Positions 49,986 through 60,425 of a stretch of DNA of 64,000 nucleotides are shown here, piece after piece. The DNA comes from Ovis canadensis. Lineage: Eukaryota > Chordata > Mammalia > Artiodactyla > Bovidae. Numbering within the stretch: the first letter of the stretch is position 1; each line of letters starts with the position of its first letter. The stretch covers positions 68,814,501-68,878,500 of the forward strand of contig NC_091263.1 of NCBI RefSeq assembly GCF_042477335.2. The letters are read 5' to 3'. Below the pieces are notes generated by a model. That model was not told where the DNA came from. It did no database searches and saw only the letters and a list, made by a program, of their open reading frames with translations. The translations under genes were made by a program, and so were the position numbers.

Positions 49986-50746
49986 AAAGTCTTTGGGGAA
50001 CACATGGTCCCCTTTTGTTGGGACAGCGTCCTGTGTTGAAACAACCCAGCGCTAATCAGGAAGCGGCCTCAACACACGTGTCTCTCCTCTGGCACCTAAT
50101 GTGTCAGAGTTTGGGTTAAGATATATCAAGACTTTCTGAAACTTTCAAAGAGGGTTTTTTTTCAACCAGAAGTGAGGCATCTTGCAATAACATGTCCGAG
50201 ACGGCCAATTTTGGAGGGGCTTTCAAAAAGGAAAACAAGGTATTAACCCACCTCCTTATGGAAGGTGAACACTTGCAAACACACTGTACTGTGTGTCTCA
50301 GACTTGGGAGTGATAGGCTCGGAACAATCACGAGTATATGTAGAGCAATATTGCAACCAGCTGGTAGGTTTTTCTAAAAAGAAAATGCAGCATTGGGAGG
50401 TGCCTCCTAAGGTGCTTCTTATCTCATGGTTCTTAATGGAATGTATCAGACAAACATCTACAAACGAACGTGAACACGTAGTCACACACATGTGGATAAG
50501 ATTCTGTACAATTTGTGTCTCAGATGCTTATGTGTATACATAAGAACAACATGGGGGGGAAAAAGCCACACACCACCCCCCTGGAGTTCCCTGAATTTCT
50601 GAATGCCATCTAACCCATGAAATGTGAAAGTCTTTCACTTTTATACAAAAATATCTACAAAAATAGACAAGATTTACAAAAACCAGAGAGTGTTTTCCAG
50701 TTTTCCTCAGTAACCCAAGGCAGTGCTCCCTTTCCTGCGTCTCCGC

Positions 50747-53200
50747 TCAGAACGTGGCCATCTCCAGCAGAGAGCGCTTGAAGAGCTGTGCGTTCCTGGA
50801 CAGGTCGGTCACCTGGTGGACCATCTCCTGCAGGGCGGGGGTACTGGGGTAGTGAAGCGCGGCCGTCTTGGTGGCCAAAACTATAGTCTTGAGCTGCTCG
50901 CACAGCTGGTTGCTGGAGTTCATCACTTTGTTGCGAACGTCCTGGGCGGCCACCTGCCGGGTCAGCGTGTCTCCGATGAACACAAGTTTGTGGGCACTGA
51001 GGATGACAAACTTGCTGTGGGCCACGAAGATCCTCGGGGGCTGCGCCGAGCTGAGGCAGCTGAAGAGTGCGTCGATGGCGTTGAGCAGGGAGATGCAGTG
51101 GGTCTCGCACTGGTCATAGTAGAAGCAGAGGAGCTGCCGGTCCTGCGCGCTCACGCCGCTGCTGGTGGTCGGGAGGCTCTGGGACGGCTTCCACTTGGAC
51201 ATGTCGTTCTCCACGGGCTTTGTGATTTCTTGTTCCAGCAGCTGGAACTGACTCAGCTGATGATGTTCCAGCTGCATCTTATTCTGTTTGATGATATTTT
51301 CTTTTTCCAAGAGCTCTTTCTGTTGCCTCTCGAACTCCTCCTTCCCCTGCAGGTGGACATAGTCATAATCATCCATCCAGCTCCTTTCAGAGCCATCGCT
51401 GCTGCTACAGTCGGGGGGCTGCTCCTTGCCCAGGCTGGGGGGCAGTGGTTTGTTGAGGGCAGGGGCCTTGTGGTCCCCGGCGGGCCGGTCCTCGGTGGAG
51501 TTCGTGAGGCTCTCCGGCCCGCCCTTCCCGGGGCCGGGTCTGAAGAGGGCCTCGGCGTTGGTGCTGATGGTTGTGGTGAGCTGCTTGGCGTCGTCCGGCA
51601 CGGTCTTGGCCACCATCACGAAGCGGTCCAGGCTGTCCCACTTGTTGTGGGGCTTGTGGACGGCCAGCACGTTCAGGGACCAGCCGCACTCGCTCAGCTC
51701 GTGGCTGGTCTGGCTCAGGATTTGGTGGGAGTCCTCCAGCCTCTGGAGCTCGCGCTTCACCTTGTGGTGGAGGACGAGCTCGGGGAGGCAGGCGGCGTTC
51801 GCCGCGGCGCCCTGCGCGAAGTGCAGGTAGTCTCTGAGGGCCAGCTCCACCCTGTCCACGGCGGCGCGGACCCCATTGACGTGCCGCTCCATGTGGCCGT
51901 AGCTCCGCCAGTCGGTGGTGACCAGCGCCATCAGGCTGGAGACAGCCCCGTCCAGGGCTTGCTGCAGCCGGAGCAGCCGCTCGAGGGCTGCATCAGGGTC
52001 CAAGAAGAGCCTTCTGTCCTGCGCCGGGGAAGTGGACAGCGAGGACTCCTTGGAGGTGGTGGAGGACGTGGACATGGTGCTCCGCGTGCTGCCCGTGCTG
52101 GAGAAGGACAGCCGGTTGATGCCGTCCACCACGTCCGCGGGGCCCTTGGCTTCCGGTGGCTGGTGCAGCGGCACGTCGTACACCCCATCCCTCTCTTCCG
52201 GGCTGGCCTTCTCGCTGGTCTCTGCTGGTGCTTCCAAAAACTGGACGCCCCGGGGGATGTCGTAGGCATCGTTGTTCTGGGAGCCCACGGGTGGGCCCGG
52301 CTGGGGGGCCGGCTGGGTCAGGGACGCGCCGTGTCTCCGTGGGGCCAGCTCAGCAGCTCCGGGGGTGTCGCCGTTGTACTTAGGGTGCAGATCCTTCCCC
52401 AGGGGCTTGGTGCCCGTCGGGGGGATGTCGTAGACGCCCTCGGGCCTGCCCGCTTGTCTCATTGGAGGCGGAAAGTCATACTCTTTCTCCCGGAGCCCGG
52501 CCTCGTCTCTGTAGCCGGAGGGTGGAGTGGAGTATCCCCCTTTGCTAGGAGGGATGTCATAGACCCCTTGAGGCTTTATCTCTCCAACGGGGACAGAAAA
52601 CACGGGGCCCTTCACAGAGGATGGCGGGATGTCGTACACCCCGTGAGCCGTCTGGAAAGGAGGGACATCATAGACGTCCTTTTGATATCTGGTCGGGTAC
52701 TCGTACACATAGCCGTGGCTTGTCCTAACCGGCGTGATCACCTTTTTACTTAGGTGGGGACCGTTAGCGCCCCCAGCGCCTCTCTGCCCTGAGGGTGGCA
52801 CTTGATACACATCTTGTTCCTGGGTCCCATGGCCGGTGGGGACTTGGTAAATTCCCTGATTTTGGTAGGAAGGCGGCACTTGGTAGATGGTGTCTCGAGG
52901 GGCGCCCTGTGGGTTTGGTATTTGATAGAGCTTCTGTTGGCCAAAGGGCGGTGGCCCCAGTCCCGAAGTGGGCAGGTCCTGATTGGAGGAGGTCTCCTGC
53001 ACTGGGCCAATCAGAAGCTTCACCCGGTTGCCGGGGACAATGCCCTGCCGGCCGTGTAAGGAGCAGAGCCACCATCCCTCCAGTCCTCCTGTGTTCTGCT
53101 CAATGACAGTCAGGATGTCTCCCTTGCGGAAAGCCAGCTCCTCGGCACACTCCGGGACATTGTCATACAAGGCTCGGGCCATAAGATTCTTATACTTCAT
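50747..53200 (-). CDS. NEDD9: Intact intronless NEDD9 (HEF1/CasL) retrogene, 817 aa
   Basis: NEDD9 is a Cas-family cytoplasmic scaffold that links FAK and Src to adhesion, migration and Aurora-A signalling. One uninterrupted frame of 818 codons gives: an SH3 domain (about 3-65, ALYDNVPECAEELAFRKGD and WWLCSLHGRQGIVPGNRV); a substrate domain (about 90-345) with 13 YxxP motifs such as YQVP, YDIP and YDVP for SH2 docking; a serine-rich stretch (about 364-392) and helical bundle (about 400-560); the Src-binding DYDYVHL (611-617); and the FAT-like C-terminal domain ending LLEMATF. Human NEDD9 is 834 aa. The difference lies mainly in the linker around 556-580. The start at 53200 reproduces the family N-terminus MKYKNLMARALYDNV. 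There is no intron and no disabling change. Whether it is expressed is not visible. Confidence 0.95.
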   Translation of the reverse strand: MKYKNLMARALYDNVPECAEELAFRKGDILTVIEQNTGGLEGWWLCSLHGRQGIVPGNRVKLLIGPVQETSSNQDLPTSGLGPPPFGQQKLYQIPNPQGAPRDTIYQVPPSYQNQGIYQVPTGHGTQEQDVYQVPPSGQRGAGGANGPHLSKKVITPVRTSHGYVYEYPTRYQKDVYDVPPFQTAHGVYDIPPSSVKGPVFSVPVGEIKPQGVYDIPPSKGGYSTPPSGYRDEAGLREKEYDFPPPMRQAGRPEGVYDIPPTGTKPLGKDLHPKYNGDTPGAAELAPRRHGASLTQPAPQPGPPVGSQNNDAYDIPRGVQFLEAPAETSEKASPEERDGVYDVPLHQPPEAKGPADVVDGINRLSFSSTGSTRSTMSTSSTTSKESSLSTSPAQDRRLFLDPDAALERLLRLQQALDGAVSSLMALVTTDWRSYGHMERHVNGVRAAVDRVELALRDYLHFAQGAAANAACLPELVLHHKVKRELQRLEDSHQILSQTSHELSECGWSLNVLAVHKPHNKWDSLDRFVMVAKTVPDDAKQLTTTISTNAEALFRPGPGKGGPESLTNSTEDRPAGDHKAPALNKPLPPSLGKEQPPDCSSSDGSERSWMDDYDYVHLQGKEEFERQQKELLEKENIIKQNKMQLEHHQLSQFQLLEQEITKPVENDMSKWKPSQSLPTTSSGVSAQDRQLLCFYYDQCETHCISLLNAIDALFSCLSSAQPPRIFVAHSKFVILSAHKLVFIGDTLTRQVAAQDVRNKVMNSSNQLCEQLKTIVLATKTAALHYPSTPALQEMVHQVTDLSRNAQLFKRSLLEMATF

Positions 53201-53480
53201 CTCGGCAGCGGTGAACTGAGCCGTTTTCCTGTACTAGCGAGACTGCCCTAAGCACCGGCGAGCCCGCCCCTCCATCGAGCGCTGGGCTTAAATGCAAGCG
53301 AGGACCGCCGAGCTTCGGGCCGCTTCTCCGCGCAGCACCGACCTCGGTACCGCTCAGCCCGCCCAGCCTCTGAGCTCACTGTTTTCGTCCCGGCCGGCAG
53401 AGCACGGAGCTCGTTTGCATATAGCCTCGCCATTGGCTCGCGGGCCAAGGTAACGCGGACGCCCCGCCCACCCCGAACTC
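53201..53480 (-). promoter_or_regulatory. NEDD9: Retrocopied 5' leader with promoter-like motifs
   Basis: About 280 CpG-rich nt between the target duplication and the ATG. Reading towards the gene there are a GC box (complement of CCCCGCCCACC, 53462-53472), CCAATGG (ATTGG at 53432-53436), TATATGCAAA (around 53414-53424, octamer-like), and a second TATA-like ATTTAAG (53287-53293). A mature mRNA leader rarely contains such an ordered set. It suggests the source transcript began upstream of the usual start, so that core promoter sequence was carried along. That step is inference. Confidence 0.55.
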
Positions 53481-53493
53481 CATATCTATTCTT

Positions 53494-54029
53494 GCAATGT
53501 GACTGCGCCTTCCGTTGTCCTTAATCAACTTTATAAAAGACATTAAAAAAAAAGACATAGAAATAAGACAAAGTTATTTGATTTCATATCAATTTGAAAA
53601 TAAATCAGTTCTTCTCAAACAAAAGCATTAGTAGCTGCCCCAAACCATAGGATATCAACATGTTTTATGTTTATATCCCTAGGACTGCAGATATATTGAT
53701 ACCTAAACTTAATGAAAGGCAAAAACAATGACATTCTCTAAATAATTCTTTATAGAATGAGATCTACTTCTGAAATAAATACCTTAATGACTTGAATTTG
53801 ATAAATTAGACACCAGTGGGAAGTTTCCTTTTGATCCCACTTGAGTCAAATCTTTGTCAACAACCCTAATGCTTTTAGATGGCAAAATTATGTCCCTATG
53901 TTTGGACAAGACCTATCAGCCTGATTTAAAATGCTTATTTGTGCATCTTAGATGTGCTATTGCTATGTATGTATTTTACGAAACATTATTCTGTTTAATT
54001 AAGAGTTTTCTGCTGAAGTATTTCTTCCC
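53494..54029. other. Intergenic, nothing recognised
   Basis: AT-rich sequence flanking the retrocopy. Confidence 0.4.
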
Positions 54030-54295
54030 TGCTGCTAAGTCACTTCAGTCATGTCCAACTCTGTGTGACCCCATAGACAGCAGCCCACCAGGCTCCCCCG
54101 TCCCTGGGATTCTCCAGGCAAGAACACTGGAGTGGGTTGCCATTTCCTTCTCCAGTGCATAAAAGTGAAAGTGAAGTCGCTCAGTCGTGTCCGACCCTCA
54201 GCGACCCCATGGACTGCAGCCTTCCAGGCTCCTCCGTCCATGGGATTTTCCAGGCAGGAGTACTGGAGTGGGGTGCCATTGCCTTCTCCGATTTA
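54030..54295 (-). mobile_element. Two tandem reverse Bov-tA-type SINE units
   Basis: GCTGCTAAGTCACTTCAGTC starts the first and AAGTCGCTCAGTCGTGTCC the second, the same dimer layout as at 20135-20415. Confidence 0.85.
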
Positions 54296-55349
54296 TTCCC
54301 TACATATATAAATATTTAATTGCAGAAGTATAAAGTTGATATGTTTTCTATTTTTCTGACTATATTTAGTGCTGTTTTCATTGGTTCCCAGTGTTTTATT
54401 TCTTTTAATTTCTCAGTGTAGTCTTGTTCTCATAAGTCATAGTTTTATTACTCCATCTGTTAAAAGAAGCAATATAAATTTTCCACCCCTTTGGGTAGTT
54501 TACTATTAGATTTTGTGTCTATTGAAAAGGAGTTATGTTCACAATTTTTGCCTGTAAAGTAAGCTGCATAAAATTCAATATAGATTAATAATACCAAACT
54601 GTGATTTAATTTCATCCAAAAGAGATGAAAACATGACTGTGACATTGTATATTTTTTTGTCATTCCACTCCCTGGCCTTGTAGTTTTAGCAAAAAATTCT
54701 GAACTTTGGTGAAGCAATCAAGAAAGTGAATTTTCTGTTTTTTATATGCATTTTAAGAGACTATGCTGTTTACCTCTTGAAAGAACATAGGAGAAAACAT
54801 TGCTAAACTGTGCCTAAAGACTGACATTTTCTGAGATCTATTATGACTAAATAGTATGTTAATCAAAAGGTTATTTATCTAATTATTTGTTAAATCATTG
54901 TACTGAGATTGGAGGGTACAAAGAAATGGGACGAGCCAATAAGAGAGTAATAACTACAAGATAATATTAGAAAATAAAATCTAGTAATATTCCATACCCA
55001 GGCAACTAGCATCTTCGTAGAGGACTCTGTAGTTAAAAGAGCACAGTCACAGAGGAGAATAGAAGCTGTTTCACCGACGTGGATAGAAACTGTTGAATGT
55101 CTCAGCTGGAATAATGAATGAGAGAATCACTCCACAAATATTTTTTGTTTCTTGTGTATCAGGAATTGTGATGTCCCTGGAGAGAAAAGAGAGTATGATG
55201 TTTGCAAAGAATGAACACCTGCTTTGAGAAAGGAGAAAAAGGAAAGGGTGTAGATTTTCATTACATTCTATTGATCAATACCATCCTTGACATTTTATCT
55301 CATTTAACTCTAAAAGTTATGCAAGTGGATTTTATCTCCATTTTGCAAA
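54296..55349. other. Intergenic, nothing recognised
   Basis: 1 kb of AT-rich sequence. Open frames here have no recognisable similarity and no splice context. Confidence 0.4.
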
Positions 55350-55535
55350 ATGGCTTCCTTGCTGGCTCAGACGGTAAAGAATCTGCCTCAGTGCAGGAGA
55401 CCCCGGTTTGAGCCTTGGTGTGGGAAGATCCCCTGGAGAAGGGAATGGCTACCCACTCCAGTATTCTTCTTTCTTGGAGAATTCCATGGACAGAGGAGAT
55501 GTTGCTGAGTCCGGCATGACTGGGTGACTAGTGCT
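55350..55535 (+). mobile_element. Bov-tA-type SINE
   Basis: Forward GGCTTCCTTGCTGGCTCAGA to GGCATGACTGGGTGAC. Confidence 0.82.
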
Positions 55536-55744
55536 TCTGCAAAAACAGTGCTTGAGGGGAGAATAAAACTCACGGAAAGTCAGTAGGTCTTAAAGAGAGA
55601 AAGCTGCGATTCCAATGTCAATTGATCTTATAAATATTTCTTTCTGGAACATTAAGAAATTATGAACACAGGTCAGTGTCCTGCCGTCAAAGTGAGAGTT
55701 GAACTAATCACTGAAGTAATTGTACTGACCCCATCTCTTCAACG

Positions 55745-55885
55745 GTCCCTGGTTTGGGAAGATCCCTGGAGGAGGGCATGGTGACCCACTCCAGTATTCT
55801 TGCCTGGAGAATTCCCGTGGACAGAGGAGCCTGGCGGGCTACGGTCCACGGGGTCAGACAGGACTCAGCGACGGACGGCACAGCA
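55745..55885 (+). mobile_element. Bov-tA-type SINE, 5'-truncated
   Basis: Forward from CCCTGGTTTGGGAAGATCCC to GGACTCAGCGACGGACGGC. Confidence 0.8.
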
Positions 55886-56242
55886 CATCTCTTCAACCAC
55901 CATAAAAGTACACTTTCTCTCGTGTCACTTAGTTTTCCTGCCCGTGATTAGAAATAGTCCATTTCAAGTGACCTTTGGTCTAGTCCAATGTTTCTGAATA
56001 AAAAATTAAATCTTAAGGTAAGATTGTGATAGACCTGCGCAGTTAGTTGCCAGGCGAAAGGCATGGAGGCAAGCCGAAGGGCTGCGGGTTGTTGTTACAG
56101 ATGGTGTCCACCAGAGGGCGCCAGAGCACTGGCGAACTCAACCAGCGGGTCCAGGGAGAGACCTCAAGGCTAGGTGATGAGCTTGGAGGAACCCAAGGAT
56201 GCCCCCTGAGAGACAGGTTGATTAGGGCGCACTTCTAAATCC

Positions 56243-56437
56243 AGGACTTCCCTGGTGGCTCAGACGGTAAAGCGTCTGTCTACAATGTGGGAGACCTGGG
56301 TTTGAGCCCTGGGTTGGGAAGATCCCCTGGAGAAGGAAATGGCAACCCACTCCAGTACTATTGCCTGGAAAATCCCATGGACAGAGGAGCCTGGTAGGTC
56401 TATGGGGTCACAAAGAGTCGGGCACGACTGAGCAACT

Positions 56438-56468
<31 letters not shown>

Positions 56469-56470
56469 CT
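56243..56470 (+). mobile_element. Bov-tA-type SINE with TTTCAC tail
   Basis: Forward GGACTTCCCTGGTGGCTCAG to GGGCACGACTGAGCAAC, then CACTTT hexamer repeats. Confidence 0.88.
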
Positions 56471-56616
56471 AAATCCCTGGCCCAAAGTGCCTGCCCTCCA
56501 CAAGGGAGCAGGCATGGGCCTTCCGCACGCACTGGGGGCCCTTCCAGCCTGGTTGGGTGGCCTCACGGCCTGACTATGGATTGTTTCTCCAGACGCAGAA
56601 AAAAACCTGCCTTGGA

Positions 56617-57020
56617 CTTCCCTGGTGGCACAGTGGATGAGAATCTGCTGTTACTATGGGGACGTGGGTTCAATCCCTGGTCTGGGGAGATTCCACATAC
56701 CTCAGTGCAACTCAGCCCAGGTGCCACAACTACTGAGCCCACTCTCCAGAGCCTGCAGCCTGCGGGTACTGAGCCCACGCCCCACAGCTGCTGAAGCCCA
56801 TGGGCCCTCGAGTCTGCACCACAAGAAGGGAAGCCACCTCCATGAGGGGCCCACGCCCCACAACTGGGGAAAGCCCATGGGCCCTCGAGTCTGCACCACA
56901 AGAAGGGAGGCCACCTCCGTGAGGGGCCTGCGCCCCACAGAGAAGAGTACCCCCGTGCACCACAGCTGTGGAAAGCCCATGCAACAACGAAGGCCCTGCA
57001 GAGCCAAACGTAATTAAAAA
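56617..57020 (+). mobile_element. CHR-type SINE with internal 77-bp duplication
   Basis: Forward head GGACTTCCCTGGTGGCACAG. Inside, a 77-bp unit starting GCCCATGGGCCCTCGAGTC is repeated at 56796-56872 and 56873-56949. Ends AATTAAAAAAAAGACATCC. Confidence 0.82.
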
Positions 57021-57654
57021 AAAGACATCCCTGCCTTGACTTCTTGTGGACGCACAGAAGAGGCTCAGTAGTCATAGCGTTAATGACTATGTGCGTCATT
57101 TTCCAAATAGAGACTCAAGTGTTACAGTCTTCGTTCCGTAAACCTTAGGGTGCTTACCAGATGTGGGATCCTTCAGGACGGGAGGGTGGTCTTTAATGGA
57201 ACCAACAGTAGGTGTCCCGCAATTAGGTGTTTGGTGGAAGGAGCTGAGGTGTGGCGTGTCTGCTTTGTCTGTGTTATTAAAAGTGGTGCTAGGGGAGCGG
57301 CATCCGCACAAGGAACAAGCTTGTTGAAGATGCCAGTTCATGGGCCTGACACCAGAGCTGCAGACTCACAGTTTCGTCTTTGCGTGCTGGAATGCTTTGT
57401 ATGCGTGTTAAAGTTTGAGGGGCAAGATTTGAAGACGTGCTTTTCACTCTAGGCTTGCCACAGAGACAGACGACACAGTGAGTTTCAAATACTCCTATCA
57501 CCCGTGACCTCCTTCACACATTCTGTGTATTGGTCCAGATATGTAGTTGAAAATGGATAACCAACAAAGACCTGTTGTATAGCACACGGAACTCTACTCA
57601 ATGTTATGTGCCAGCCCAGATGGGATGGAAGTCTGGGAGAGAATGCATACATGT
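57021..57654. other. Intergenic, nothing recognised
   Basis: Unassigned sequence between two repeats. Confidence 0.4.
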
Positions 57655-59935
57655 ATCAGTTCAGTCGCTCAGTTGTGTCCGACTCTTTGTGACCCCATGA
57701 ATCACAGCACACCAGGCCTCCCTGTCCATCACCAACTCCTGGAGTTCACTCAGACTCACGTCCATCGAGTCAGTGATGCCATCCAGCCATCTCATCCTCT
57801 GTCGTCCCCTTCTCCTCCTGCCCCCAATCCCTCCCAGCATCAGAGTCTTTTCCAATGAGTCAACTCTTCGCATGAGGTGGCCAAAGTACTGGAGTTTCAG
57901 CTTCAGCATCATTCCTTCCAAAGAAATCCCAGGGCTGATCTCCTTCAGAATGGTTTGGTTGGATCTCCTTGTAGTCCAAGGGACTCTCAAGAGTCTTCTC
58001 CAACACCACAGTTCAAAAGCATCAATTTTTCAGCGCTCAGCCTTCTTCACAGTCCAACTCTCACATCCATATATGACCGCTGGAAAAACCATAGCCTTGA
58101 CTAGACGGACCTTAGTCGGCAAGGTCCGACTCTGCTTTTGAATATGCTATCTAGGTTGGTCATAACTTTTCTTCCAAGGAGTAAGCATCTTAATTTCATG
58201 GCTGCAGTCACCATCTGCAGTGATTTTGGAGCCTAAAAAAATAAAGTCTGCCACTGTTTCTGCTGTTTCCCCATCTATTTGCCATGAAGTGATGGGACCA
58301 GATGCCATGATCTTCATTTTCTGAATGTTGAGCTTTAAGCCAACTTTTTCACTCTCGTCTTGCACTTTCATCAAGAGGCTTTTGAGTTCCTCTTCACTTT
58401 CTGCCATAAGGATGGTTTCATCTGCATATCTGAGGTTATTGATATTTCTCCCGGCAATCTTGATTCCAGCTTGTGTTTCTTCCAGTCCAGCGTTTCTCAT
58501 GATGTACTCTGCATAGAAGTTAAATAAGCAGGGTGACTATATACAGCCTCGACGTGTTCCTTTTCCTATTTGGAACCAGTCTGTTGTTCCATGTCCAGTT
58601 CTAACTGTTGCTTCCTGACCTGCATACAGATTTCTCAAGAGGCAGGTCAGGTGGTCTGGTATTCCCATCTCTCTCAGAATTTTCCACAGTTTATAGTGAT
58701 CCACACAGTCAAAGGCTTTGGCATAGTCAATAAAGCAGAAATAGATGTTTTTCTGGAACTCTGTTGCTTTTTCTGTGATCCAGCGAATGTTGGCAATTTG
58801 ATCTCTGGTTTCTCTGCCTTTTGTAAGTCCAGCTTGAACATCTGAAAGTTCTCGGTTCACATACTGTTGAAGCCTGGCTTGGAGAATTTTGAGCATTTGA
58901 GCATTACTTTGCTAGCGTGTGAGATGAGTGCAGTTGTGCAGTAGCTTGAACATTCTTTAGCACTGCCTTTCTTTGGGATTGGAATGAAAACTGCTGAGTT
59001 TTCCAAATTTGCTGGCATCTTGAGTGCAGCACTTTCACAGCATCATCTTTTAGGATTTAAAATAGCTCCGCTGGAATTCCATCACTTCCACTAGCTTTGT
59101 TTGTAGTAATGTTTCCTAAGGCCCACTGGACTCCACACTCCAAGATGTCTGGTTCTAGGTGAGTGATCACACCATCATGGTTATCTGGGTCATGAGGATC
59201 TTTTTTGTATAGTTCTTCTGTGTATTCTTTTTTTTTTAATTTTTATTTCTACTTTATTTTACTTTACAATACTGTATTGGTTTCTTCTGTGTATTCTCGT
59301 CACCTCTTCCTAATAGCTTCTGCTTCTGTTAGGTCCATTCTGTTTCTGTCCTTTATCGAGCCCATCTTTGCATGAAATGTTCCCTTGGTATCTCTGCTTT
59401 TCTTGAAGATATCTCTAGTCTTTCCCATTTTGTTGTTTTCTTCTATTTCTTTACATTGATCGCCCAGGAGGGCTTTCTTATCTCTCCTTACTATTCTTTG
59501 GAACTCTGCATTCAGATGGGTATATCTTTCCTTTTCTCCTTTGCCTTTCGCTTCTTTCCTCATCTGTTTGTAAGGCCTCCTCAGACAGCCATTTTGCTTT
59601 TTGCATTTCTTTTTCTTGGGGATGGTCCTGATCGCTGCCTCCTGAACAGTGTCTTGAACTTCCATCCTTAGTTCTTCAGACACTCTGTCTATCAGATCTA
59701 ATCCCTTGAATCTATTTGTCACTTCCACTGTATAATCATAAGGGATTTGATTTAGGTCATACCTGCATGGTCTAGTGGTTTTCCCTACTTTCTTCGGTTT
59801 TAGTCTGAATTTTGCAATAAGGACTTCACGACCTGAGCTGCATCCAGCTTCCGGCAAGACTGGCCGTCCGCAGGGCTGAGTCACTGCTGGACATGCTAGG
59901 CAGTGGTGCGCCCTCTCCAGCATGTGGTCGTGGGT
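57655..59935 (-). mobile_element. BovB LINE (RTE clade), 5'-truncated and inactive
   Basis: 2.3 kb of BovB in reverse. The - strand shows reverse transcriptase pieces: a segment with FIDYAKAFDCVDH (58537-58896), then NNLRYADETILMAESEEEL (58147-58500), where the usual YADD catalytic motif reads YADE, and the 3' part at 57661-57990. Stops and frameshifts lie between pieces. The endonuclease end is missing. Confidence 0.9.
59213..59297 (-). mobile_element. Minute L1 3' end inserted in BovB with 16-bp duplication
   Basis: About 53 bp of L1 3' terminus (T-run, then TTTATTTCTACTTTATTTTA) flanked by TTCTTCTGTGTATTCT at 59213-59228 and 59282-59297. It interrupts the BovB reading frame. Confidence 0.85.
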
Positions 59936-60244
59936 ACTCGGATGTTAGTTACATGGTGGTTGGCCACCCTCAGAGGATCAAGTGGAGAGAACCGGGGCAA
60001 CGATGAGGCCTCTGCCCTGGCCCCAGAAGCTGCAGTGTCCCTCCTCTACTGTCAGTGATAATACAAGTTTGGTTCAAGGGAAGGGGGTCACAAAGCCCAC
60101 CTTTCAGTGCAGACTGATGTCATAGAATTTGTGAACATAGCTTAACACCACTACAGGTGTGTGGCAGTGTGTTTTGAATGTGCAAGAGACGTGTTGTTAG
60201 GGGCGCTGGGTGCTGCTTTTCTCTGAAATGCCCTCCCCTCCCCA
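59936..60244. other. Intergenic, nothing recognised
   Basis: Short unassigned stretch. Confidence 0.4.
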
Positions 60245-60425
60245 GCACCGTGTGTTCTTGTTGTTGTTCAGTCGCTAAGTCGTGTCCGACTCTTTGCGAC
60301 CCTATGGACTGCAGCACGCCAGGCTTCCCTGACCTTCACTGTCTCCTGGAGCCTGCTCAAACTCAAGTCCATTGAGTCGTGATACCATCCAGCCATCTCG
60401 CCCTCTGTTGCCCCTTTCTCCTCCT
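60245..60425 (-). mobile_element. BovB 3'-end fragment
   Basis: Reverse GTTGTTCAGTCGCTAAGTCG through CCATCCAGCCATCTCGCCC, the BovB 3' terminus. Confidence 0.8.

Larger units (their letters stand above)
48758..50746 (-). other. NEDD9: 3' UTR of the NEDD9 retrocopy
   Basis: About 2 kb between the stop codon and the poly(A) tract. It includes ATTAAA at 48792-48797, A/T-rich stretches, and a forward SINE at about 49868-49985. Whether the SINE came with the parental mRNA or inserted later cannot be decided here. Confidence 0.8.
48747..53493 (-). mobile_element. NEDD9: Processed NEDD9 retrocopy (whole insertion with target duplications)
   Basis: The insert spans 48758-53480 on the - strand and contains 5' leader, full ORF and 3' UTR of a NEDD9 mRNA without introns. 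The exact 13-bp sequence CATATCTATTCTT flanks it at 48747-48759 and 53481-53493. Next to the left copy is a T-run (48758-48774), which is the poly(A) tail read in reverse, preceded on the coding strand by ATTAAA (48792-48797) 17 nt before the tail. These are the marks of L1-driven reverse transcription of a polyadenylated mRNA. The parental NEDD9 is a multi-exon gene on another chromosome (human 6p24). A SINE lies inside the 3' UTR part. Confidence 0.93.

Noticed and set aside
50723-52753. 676-codon open frame on the + strand opposite the NEDD9 copy
   Set aside because: It is antisense to a strongly matching NEDD9 ORF and reads as low-complexity Gly/Val/Leu/His sequence; a GC-rich shadow frame.
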